Assembly: GCA_029817715.1 (NCBI GenBank)
Contig: JARUPY010000229.1
Span: 310,001 to 374,000, forward strand
Length of the DNA stretch: 64,000 nt
Reading direction: 5' to 3'
Origin: Melastoma dodecandrum
Lineage: Eukaryota; Streptophyta; Magnoliopsida; Myrtales; Melastomataceae
This document shows, in pieces, positions 10,809-20,176 of this stretch. The stretch's first letter is position 1, and each line of letters opens with the position of its first letter. A program made the translations under genes and the position numbers. The notes beneath the pieces are model-generated. The model saw only the letters and a list, made by a program, of their open reading frames with translations. It searched no databases and was not told where the DNA came from.

Positions 10809-11882
10809 GGAAGCGGCTAACGTTACGTGCACGTAACCGTTACGTGCTTTACTAATTACTAAAAAAATTTTAGTAATGTTACTAAAAATCGACATTTTTT
10901 AGTAAAAGTATTAGTAAATTACTAAAAAAAATTAGTAATTGGTTACTAACTTTTCACTGTTTGAAGATTAGTAAAGTTACTAAAACACATTACTAAAAAT
11001 TTTAGTAATCGATTACTAAAAAGTGGTGTTCAGTTTAGTAATTGATTACTAAAAAAACGATGATTTTACAGTTTATTTTAGTAATCGTTACTAAAAATTC
11101 ACTGTAGAACTTTAGTAATTGGTTACTAACTTTTCACTGTTTGAAGATTAGTAAAGTTACTAAAACACATTACTAAACTTTTTAGTAATCGATTACTAAA
11201 AAGTGGTGGTCAGTTTAGTAACCGATTAAACGGTGATTTTACAGTTTATTTTAGTAATCGTTTCTAAAAATTCACTGTAGAACTTTAGTAATCGATTACT
11301 AAACTTTTCGTTTTTTTTAGTACACGGTTATTAAAAATTTTAGTAATTGGTTTTAGTAACTTTCCGAATCGTCAAACAGTGAGAAATTAGTAATGTTTAC
11401 TAAATTTTTTTGGGAAATTTAGTAATGATTTACTAATTTTGTAACCGAAATTAGTAAATTACTGTTTAACATAGTAAAGTTGTTAGTAAATTACTAAAAT
11501 TTTTTATTACTTTTCGTAATCAGTTACTAATTTTTGAAAAAAATTTAGTAAACAATTACTAAAATTTTTAGAAATTTACTAAACAGAACTGTACATTCCG
11601 AACCTGAAAACAAACTAGCTTTCGAAGTGAAATTACAAATCTGCCCTTGCGGTTAAATTACTAAACCAGTCCCACATTCCATTTGTAATTTTACCCCTTT
11701 TCAGCCTTCGTCCTCCGTCGTCCTTGTCGTCCTCCTTCCAACTTCATCATCCCGAGGTCCTGATCGAAGCGTCCTTGAGGAGCCGCTTTCCTCCGTTCAT
11801 CCCATCCGAACCTCCCCTCCCCTCCGATCGGCGGCTCCAACCCCCTTCACTGTTCAGGAAATGTCATGAGCTGCGTGGCCCG
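10809..11882 (+). repeat. Left terminal inverted repeat of MULE-A
   Basis: About 1.07 kb is repeated inverted at 18808-19868. The outer ~35 bp are non-repetitive (GGAAGCGGCTAACGTTACGT, then GTAACCGTTACGTGC). The middle 0.75 kb is a dense array of TTAGTAA/TTACTAA motifs. The inner ~0.25 kb is C/T-rich (11700-11880: CTTCGTCCTCCGTCGTCCTT and so on) and resembles a promoter or leader. The match fades at about 11880, near GAGCTGCGTG. Confidence 0.9.
10861..11580. repeat. Palindrome array in left TIR of MULE-A
   Basis: TTAGTAA and its complement TTACTAA occur dozens of times, mostly paired head to head. The perfect 20-bp palindrome TTTAGTAATCGATTACTAAA occurs at 11001-11020, 11181-11200 and 11284-11303, with many near copies. 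A 180-bp unit is duplicated in tandem (10921-11100 and 11101-11280), so the motif spacing repeats exactly. The right TIR has the same arrangement at 19100-19800, with perfect palindromes at 19367, 19444, 19487, 19624 and 19667. Confidence 0.92.
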
Positions 11883-12184
11883 TTTATTCCACCCGCACCC
11901 GCTTCGATATGCCGTGCGTGAACTCGGCGTCCCGTTGCCATCGACGATGCTGACATGAGGTGCGTTGTCGTAGTCTTTGATTGGTTTAGACTGAATGTCC
12001 GATAACCCTTCCTCTCCGAACAACAGTGATGCCGGAGTGTTTGCCTGAGAAACCATAAATCATCGTAGAGTAGGTATATTTTGATCAAGCATCGTTTGGC
12101 CATTACATTCCGTGGAAGCAGAAGTGTTGCCCATTATGATATCGGCCTGCGGGATACGGTCTCTGTCTTATGTTCTTAGAAGAA

Positions 12185-14382
12185 ATGGCTGGTGTCTTCA
12201 ATCAGCAGCCCCCACGATTTGGTGAGGTTCCGTGGCCTCACTTTTTCAATCTGTTCGCCTCCAATAATATGAACCGAAATCTGTCCAGCGTTACCTGATA
12301 TCCGTGATTGTAGGTGAGCAGGATACGAATGAACTCTTCAATATAGTAACGGACATGAATGAGGAGCAGTTGTTCAGTATGTCATTCGGTACTTCTGAAG
12401 AAGTTGAAGAGTTCGTTAAAATCTATGCGATGGTACGTGGCTTTTCAGTTAGGAGAAGAGATCGTCAGAAGCTTCGAAACGGTGAATGCGTTATGAGAAA
12501 GTGGGTTTGCTCAAGGGAAGGTGAATGTTCGGATGCCCATGTGTTGACGGAACTTGGTCGGGTTAGGCCGTCTGAGAGAACAGGTTGCGGTTGTTTCTTC
12601 AAAGCTAGAGTCGAGATGAACGGACAATGGAATTTGGTTGCGGTTAAGTTAGAACACAATCATGAAATGGTGAGCAATGATTTGTCATATTTCATGCGGG
12701 AAAGGCGCAAGATTTCCGAGGAAGATATGACATTTGTTCGTCGAATGCTGGATGTTGGATTCAGGCAATGTGATATTATGCAACTACTTGTACACGTATC
12801 CGGGGGACACGAACATGTTGGTTTCCTGATGAAGGACGTGAATAACAGAAAGCTTAAGGAAGAGTCAGGCCGGGAATTCGGTACTTGTGATTCCGTCATT
12901 GCTTACCTCCTTTCTAGGAAAAGTACTGAGAGTGGTATGACTTATGAAACTTTTGTTGAAAATGACCAAGTCAGTCGCATATATTGGGCCGATAGTACAT
13001 CCATTGCTGATTACCAGGCTTTCGGCAATGTTATAGCTGTAGACTCTACGTTCAAGATGAACAAATATGGGATGCAAATGATCATCATCGTTGGCGTTAA
13101 TCATCATCATCAGACTACTGTATTTGGTGCTGCGTTGATGACTTCTGAAACAATTGATGACTACAGTTGGCTATTCCGTACTCATACGCAAGTAATGGGA
13201 GGGAAACATCCGATTAGCGTTGTAACGGACTCCGACCGGGCGATGATTGCATCTGTTAGAGCAGTTTGGCCAACCGCAAGACACAGGTTATGTCTATGGC
13301 ATTTTAGCAGGAACATTGCGCGTCACGTACAGGATCCACGATTGCGAGCCCATATATCGTCCTTCATGTACAGTACTAGACCATCTGAAGAAGTTGAAGA
13401 GGAGTGGTCGTCTGTGGTATCACATGCAGGATCGGTGAGCACAAGATGGTTGCGACAGATTTATGCATGCAGACGTATGTGGTGGCAAACGTGTTTACAT
13501 GGTCATTTTTGGGCTGAGCTTAGAAGCACTCAACGATGCGAACGAATGCATCGTTTTATGAAGGGATATGTGACTGCGAAGCACAAATTACATGATTTTG
13601 TGCATAACTTTGAGCGTGCGGTAGTTGATTTTCGTCACAAGGAATATGAGCAGGACTTCAACTCATCGCAGAAGGCGTTAAGGCCAATTACGATGTTGCG
13701 TCGACTTGAGGATGATGCACGTCGCTTGTACACCCAGACATCGTTCCGTAAGGTGCAGATTGAGATGCAAAAGGAATCGAGATTTTACATGGAAAATGTC
13801 GTTGACGGGAATATCGCGATCGTCTACATACTGTCATGTTACGAAGGTGAGCGGAGGTGCGTGCAAGTTTCGTCTTCGAAGAATACAGTTGAACTTACAT
13901 GCAGCTGCTTACATTTCGAAACCATTGGATTTCCGTGTTCTCATATATTCCACATAGCGAAAGTCGAAGGCTTCGTTCACATACCGAAGCATCTGGTAAT
14001 GAAAAGGTGGACTAGGACAGCCACAGTGATATACGAAGAAGGATGTACAAGGCCGGAATATTCTGTTGATGTGGTTGATCTGCGACAGGGTATTCTCATG
14101 GCAGATTGCAGACGTATGTGTTATTTGGCCGGGAAGACGGATGGCACATTTCGTAAACTGCAGAAGAAAGTTAAAAAATTGACAGCGGAGCTCGAGCGAA
14201 GTTGCGGAATAGAGGAGTTGATGAGTCCCGATGCTGTACGTATGAACGTCTCTTTCCGAAACGCAGGGAACTACAGAAACGTTGGCAACAACGTTGGCAA
14301 CGGATGCAACGAAAGTACTTCGGACACGCATGGACATGTAATTTACGAAGAGAACTCAACATATGGTATGCTAAATATGTAA
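12185..14382 (+). CDS. FAR1/MURA-like MULE transposase, open
   Basis: This is the DDE transposase that would cut and reinsert the element. From 12304 the frame runs 692 codons without a stop. Counting from 12304, an N-terminal FAR1/WRKY-GCM-type zinc-finger region (about 35-125, ending LEHNHEM) is followed by the MULE catalytic domain with Asp at about 247 (IAVDSTFK), Asp at about 309 (VVTDSDRAM) and Glu at about 413 (STQRCERM). A SWIM finger (CSCLHFETIGFPCSHIFHI) begins near residue 533. The codon at 12304 is GTG. The first in-frame ATG is 12355, but MULE-B has related protein upstream of that point, so I infer a 7-nt first exon (ATGGCTG, 12185-12191), an intron at 12192-12313 and exon 2 from 12314. 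No lesion is visible. Confidence 0.9.
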
Positions 14383-14670
14383 GCTTAAGATAACAGTACT
14401 TGAGCATAGTCTATGCTGGTACTTTTTAGAATTCAGTAACGAAGTCTGTAGTTTCAAGAAATGTTAACTGGAGTGCATTGGCAACAGAGCACCCACTAGG
14501 CTAATTTTACAATAGTCTTAAATGTAAAAGGCCAGCAACGAATACCGACACGGTCTTGTCCCCAATATCTACAACAGAAGAGGTTGACAAAAAAGGACCG
14601 CTGTACATGCATCGAGTACAGCAACTTCAAAACCTACTTTTTATATGACAGACTATTAAAAAGTTAGTGA

Positions 14671-17600
14671 TCATGCGCGAATGGCAGGGACAGAAGTTGT
14701 TGAATCACTGTCCTCCATTCGCTTCCTCTTGGTCTTGCCGTCCTCCTTCACCTTCTGCATTATAATTTTCCTTATGTGATTCCCAGACCATTTGATAAGA
14801 CTTATCACCAGCTTTAACCTGTCAGCAGGACCTACAATCTGAAAATACCAGATTTACACACGCTAAGTAAAACCAGCAACAGCTGAACTATATTACAGAC
14901 TATAAATCATGACTTGATAACCATCACGACTGTGGGAAGCAGAACATTTTGATTACCACATTCTCAGCCCCTTCTGGGGGATCCGGCAAAGACATGAACT
15001 TCATGACATAGATGCCACATTCGTTTCTGCATAACACCAATACATAGCATAGCAGGGGAAGTATTATATGATTATGAAAGGGACAGGTACTAGTTTTTAT
15101 ACTTACACATTTCCTGCGTCCATTTGGTGTGGGACATTTCGGCAGCATGTAATGCTCCATGAACACATGTCCGGTATTTCATAACCTTTCGCCTTCGATT
15201 TCATTTGATTCTCTTTCAAGATCACACTCACCAGCTTTACAACACGACGAAAGAGGTCGGTCCGGCCTTGGAAGTTGCTTAGTGAGTCATGTAGTGTGTC
15301 CATTACGATCACCTCGGCTTTCCGAAATGATATTATTATTAATACCCAGTGGGACCTCGCGACGCATACCGGAATCAAAATCTGCAGGGGTTATTACTGC
15401 TTTTTTACTAAAACCATAACAACAGATGCGTAACCAATAACTAAATTTGAAGTGAAATTTAGTAAAATGGTTAGTAATGGTAGATGAGGGATCACTTACC
15501 TGCTGCACTTCATGATTCTTCCCGATGTGGGACTTATAGTGACCATATAGGGAAGCGGCATCAGATGTTGTGATGATGGGCATTTTCGCCTCGCTATACT
15601 GGTTTGCGGCAAGATTCTGAGAAGTTTTTAAATTCATTACTAAAAAAGTAAAACCACATTTACTATTTCAGAATTTATGCACATGACACCAACCCCTAGC
15701 CAAGTTGTGAGATACCATGTCCTTTTCTTATCTGTATCCATCGTGTTCTGTAGCATAACGGTATGAAAGTCTATGATCTGCAATATGGTATCACATATAA
15801 AGAATGAGACCTGCACAGGTATATCCTTAATGTGAATACAAAGAAACTCTTACATCATTGGCAATCCATCTATCCGGTCTCACAAACAGCATAGCATGCC
15901 TATTAATATGGACCGATTCGGTGACACAAAGACATTCACTGCGGAAGCAACATTTAAACGAAGTTACATACAATACTCGCTTCAATTGAAAATGTAACAT
16001 TCCAATAACACAAAGGTACAGGAATTTGACACTAACCTATTATCCAGGTCCTCATTCCAAGCGTACTTTAAGATATTCCACTGAGCCGCAGTAAACACTT
16101 TCAGCTCACTTAAGGGGAAATCCTTTGGAATGATTTTTTGAAGTCCCTATATACGGAAAAACAAACTACCGCACATCAACAACAACTACGGACAATTCTT
16201 CAACATCGCTTGATCTTATACCTCAGGTATAAGTTCACGAGCCCGCTTCTTTGTTCGCGTAACTGGCTTTGGTGGTACGAATGGGCTGCTCATGATTGTG
16301 GAAGGCTTCCTCTCGGCAGTACGATGAGTATGCCTTCTGAATACATTTGTTGTTGATGAGCCGCTTTCCTGTTGCATTTAATAATAAAACACATCATAAA
16401 CCATCTACTTCCTATAACTAAATTCTAATTTCCTCGACTGACCTTTACATGAATCTCTGCTTCATGCGCCTCCTTTCTATTTCTTATGCCTGTGAAGACA
16501 GGCTCCTCTTCAAAGGCAAGTGGATCATGATTGATATCCATGACAACCCCTTTCGCAACGGCATCATCTTCAGTGCCATCTGCAGCTACTACTTCAATCC
16601 CCTGTTTTCCTTTGTCGGCAGCCTTCATATCCTGTTTCTCTTCAAGTGCAGTTCCTTCTCCAATTTTCGCCCTCCCTTTATCCCAGAATAATGTACACTT
16701 GTCGGCTTCCTCGGACTTTGTCATTTCAAAGTCACATTCACTCTCCGCAACTGTCGGGCCCAGGTATGCTCCCATTTTGTTAAGGGCTCTAGCCAAATGA
16801 AGTGGCTAGAGCTGCTCAGGAAGTGGCTTAGCTGCTGCAGTATGGTCGTACGGGAAAAGGCTTCTTTCAGAAACCATTGTGGAACCCACCTCACATACAG
16901 GTTCACTGACGCCGACGTCTTGCGGAACGGGTTCGTCGATTGGAGAGTGAGCTGACTGTTGGACATGGCCAGCATCTTTCAACGGATCAATAGATTCTTT
17001 CACTACGTCCTCACCGTGATGAACATTAACTTCATTTGCCTGGTTTTCTCCAGAGTCGGGTATCACATTCGGTATGCCTTCATCACCTTGAACTCTTCGG
17101 ACTTCGTCCAGAATCAAGGACAACTTCCATATTATGGCTTCATTGCTGGCTTGGAGTCTTCTTACCGAAAATTCCACCGTCTGTTCATGCATTTCATATC
17201 AGCAAGACAATTAGTGTAACCTATGTGATATGCCCATTATAGTGGTCTGCGATGATAACTTACCTTCAACCGACGCATAACCACTCGCATCGTCATTGCC
17301 TCCTTTGAACACTCTACGTCATCCTCTGGAATACTCTCCGATTCTCCGACATTCTGTTCCTGGAAGTAATGCAGATCAATAAATAGTGTAGGTACCTTCC
17401 GATACATTCCATGTGAATGACATATACGTCCCCACTTACAATATCCGCAACATCCACTATTATGGTTTTGAAAAACATTCTCAGCCGATCGTCGTCCCAC
17501 TCGCGACACAGCGGTATGTTCCGATTGCTCCTTGATAAATCACGCCCAGCTTTCGCACTTTTACAAGCATAGAACAACTACAGCATTCACAACGAACAAA

Positions 17601-18541
17601 GCAGGCAGAATGTAATAACCAAGACGAAAGTTAACAACGAAGACCAAAGTAAAAAACCATATCAATAGTTCAATATTTCTAACAAAGACGAAAGTGAAAA
17701 ACCTTACCGGAAGTAGATGCACACAGCCACCTATGTACTTCGAATCTAGTTTCTGATATGTCTTGATATGCGTACACAAACAGTCAAGAACATGCGTAGC
17801 CCAGTCAAATTTTCCTATTGCCTCAACATCCCGCGTGGCAAGAAGCTAACCTTTGTCGATGTCAAAGGCGGTAGTCGGACACAAGTAGCTTCCTATGATG
17901 AAAATTATTGCCTCAACTCTCCATAACTCATCCGGAACATCTCTTGAAAGGAGCTTACTCTCAACTGACTTTAGAGATATTTTCCCCCTCTTTATGTGCT
18001 CCTTTAGCTCATCCCGTACTGTCTCCATATGCCCGCTAAATGGGACACCCACTTTCGAACTTGGTATCCCGAGTATGGCTTCCACATCAGAAGAGAGCAA
18101 TGGTTGTTCGAGTCCATTCATGGTCATCACCCTCTTAACCGGATTGAACGCCCTTATTAGTTTCTTCAAGACGGTGTGATTTACATGCTTACTCGAGAGA
18201 TGAAGCAGGCCATCAAATCCGAGTTCAGCTAGGGCGGATCTCTTAGGTTGGTTGAAGGTCATCAGGACGGAAAATAATTTCTTCGAACTGCAGCGGGTAT
18301 ACAGGTAATCCTGTAACAATTCAAGGAACAAAAGTTCGATCCAACGTTTACACAGAACCTATCCAACGAACAAAAATAATTTCACTGTACACCTTACCTG
18401 GTCAACACACACACGCACGGCCTTCCCCTTTTTCTTTTTCGACGTATCAGGCGTATTAACATTGCCGCCACTAACGGCAGTTTCGCCAGCTGCAACCTCT
18501 CCTCGCTCGATCTCTCCTCCTTCAGTGTCTACCCGATCCAT
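14671..18541 (-). CDS. ULP1-like (C48) cysteine protease gene of MULE-A, two in-frame TAGs
   Basis: ULP1/SENP proteases cut SUMO-type modifiers from proteins; the role of this element copy is unknown. Exons on the minus strand: 18541-18398, 18310-17708, 17577-17440, 17359-17264, 17180-16443, 16368-16222, 16146-16037, 15938-15854, 15777-15694, 15616-15500, 15381-15107, 15026-14957, 14838-14671. They join in frame to 925 codons. Exon 2 carries a conserved plant-element domain (GFDGLLHLSSKHVNH, SDVEAILGIPSS). Exons 11-12 hold the protease core: His in ARSHWVL, Asp in VIVMDTL, Gln in NVPHQM and Cys in NECGIYVMKFM. TAG codons interrupt it at 17846-17848 (Tyr in MULE-B) and 16806-16808. It may be a recent pseudogene, or the stops may be avoided by splicing I cannot see. 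Every exon has a counterpart in MULE-B. Confidence 0.82.
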
Positions 18542-18807
18542 ATCTGCATATATTACAGAACTATTTCCCGTAAACCCTAAATCAAACCATATAATCAATA
18601 CCAACACGGACGGCGAAAGGAAAAACGGAAGAAGAAGAAAGAGATGGGGGAAACACGGATTATGGTTTACTGGGTTTGGGACGGTGAAAGGAAAATGAAG
18701 ACGAGGATGGGGAAGAGGAGCGTACCTGAAGGCCGCGATTGGAGGGACTTACCAGGAGGAAACCGGCTCCTCAAGTACGCTTTGAGGTTCGGATGGGATG
18801 AACGGAC

Positions 18808-19868
18808 GCAGGGCACGCAGCTCACGACATTTTCTTAACAGTGAAGGGGGTTGGAGTCGCCGATCGGATGGGAGGTTCGGATGGGATGAACGGAGGTTCG
18901 GGACCACGGGAGGATGAAGTTGGAAGGAGGACGACGGAGGACGACGAGGATGACGAGGACGAAGGCGGAAAGGGGGTAAATTTACAAATGGAATGTGGGA
19001 CTGGTTTAGTAATTTAACCGCAAGGGTAGATTTGTAATTTTACATCGAAAGCTGGTTTGTTTTTAGGTTCGGAATGTACTGTTCTGTTTAGTAAATTACT
19101 AAAAATTTTAGTAATTGTTTACTAAATTTTTTTCAAAAATTAGTAACTGATTACGAAAAGTAATACAAAATTTTAGTAATTTACTAACGACTTTACTGTG
19201 TCAAATAGTAATTTACTAATTTCGGTTACAAAATTAGTAAATCATTACTAAATTTACCAAAAAAATTTAGAAAACGTTACTAATTTCTCACTGTTTGACG
19301 ATTCGGAAAGTTACTAAAACCAATTACTAAAATTTTTAGTAACCGTGTACTAAAAAAAACGAAAAGTTTAGTAATCGATTACTAAAGTTCTACAGTGAAT
19401 TTTTAGTAACGATTACTAAAATAAACTATAAAATCGCCGTTTTTTTAGTAATCGATTACTAAACTGACCACCACTTTTTAGTAATCGATTACTAAAAAGT
19501 TTAGTAATGTGTTTTAGTAACTTTACTAATCTTCAAACAGTGAAAAGTTTGTAACCAATTACTAAAGTTCTACAGTGAATTTTTAGTAACGATTACTAAA
19601 ATAAACTGTAAAATCATCGTTTTTTTAGTAATCGATTACTAAACTGAACACCACTTTTTAGTAATCGATTACTAAAATTTTTTGTAATGTGTTTTAGTAA
19701 CTTTACTAATCTTCAAATAGTGAAAAGTTAGTAACCAATTACTAATTTTTTTAGTAATTTACTAATACTTTTACAAAAAAATGTCGATTTTTAGTAATAT
19801 TACTAAATTTTTTTTTAGTAATTAATAAAGCATGTAACGGTTACGTGCACGCAACGTTAGCTGCTTCC
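18808..19868 (-). repeat. Right terminal inverted repeat of MULE-A
   Basis: This is the inverted copy of the left TIR. The C/T-rich inner part appears here as G/A-rich sequence (18880-18975), with the same palindrome array outside it and the same unique end. Small indels and substitutions separate the two TIRs. A short extra copy of the GTTCGGATGGGATGAACGGA block lies just inside at about 18786-18805. Confidence 0.9.
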
Positions 19869-19878
19869 AAATTGAGAA
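19869..19878. repeat. Right target-site duplication of MULE-A
   Basis: AAATTGAGAA follows the right terminus directly and matches 9 of 10 bases of the left copy. The mismatch is a transition and could be later decay. Confidence 0.88.
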
Positions 19879-20176
19879 TCATTTTTTGCATTTTTCTAAG
19901 CGATTGGTGTGGGAACAGAACCTTGGAAAGTCCAAAAAGTCAGACAAGTACAGCCCTGAAATTGAGATAAGTGTATATATATTTAATAGATAAAATAGAG
20001 TTTTTGGGTACTACGCGCAAACCCGACCACGGTGTCTTTTTACCCGCACTTCAAAAAGAAACGAAATGGTTGACATCATCTGACCCCCCCGCAAACTTTT
20101 GTTTTGGCTTTAAGACTTCACTCACCCACCTTCATTTTCCGTGGAGCAGGCAAAAGTTCTTGGCTGAGTCATAGTC
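19879..20176 (+). promoter_or_regulatory. Short upstream region of the LRR gene
   Basis: Only about 300 bp lie between the MULE target duplication and the LRR gene ATG. A TATA-like GTGTATATATATTTAATAG stands at 19970-19988, about 190 bp before the ATG. No other element is clear. Any distal promoter of the LRR gene now lies beyond 9 kb of transposon. Confidence 0.45.

Larger units (their letters stand above)
10809..19868. mobile_element. MULE-A: complete Mutator-like element with ULP1-like gene
   Basis: The 9,060-bp element is bounded by matching inverted ends (GGAAGCGGCTAACGTTACGT on the left; GGAAGCAGCTAACGTTGCGT reading in from the right). The flanks are a 10-bp duplication, AAACTGAGAA at 10799-10808 and AAATTGAGAA at 19869-19878, with one mismatch. 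Inside are long TIRs, a plus-strand FAR1/MURA-like transposase gene (12185-14382) and a minus-strand 13-exon ULP1-like protease gene (18541-14671), placed tail to tail with 288 bp between their stops. MULEs with captured ULP1-like genes are known from plants (Kaonashi elements of Arabidopsis, CUMULE of melon). The clear ends and open transposase suggest a fairly young insertion. Confidence 0.95.

Noticed and set aside
10861..11580. CRISPR-like array
   Set aside because: This is a plant nuclear sequence. The units are palindromes of varied spacing inside a transposon TIR, with no fixed repeat-spacer pattern.
12304..12354. GTG at 12304 as the transposase start
   Set aside because: Plants rarely start at GTG, and the codons 12304-12313 read through a good acceptor (TTGTAG). 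A short upstream exon fits the MULE-B N-terminus better.
17846..17890. Short intron removing the exon 2 TAG of the MULE-A ULP gene
   Set aside because: The only GT...AG pair around the TAG would give an intron of about 35-40 bp, too short for plants, and MULE-B reads straight through this point.
17895..18179. Plus-strand frames across 16.4-18.2 kb
   Set aside because: They are shadows of the minus-strand ULP exons, which have splice signals and a homologous copy in MULE-B.
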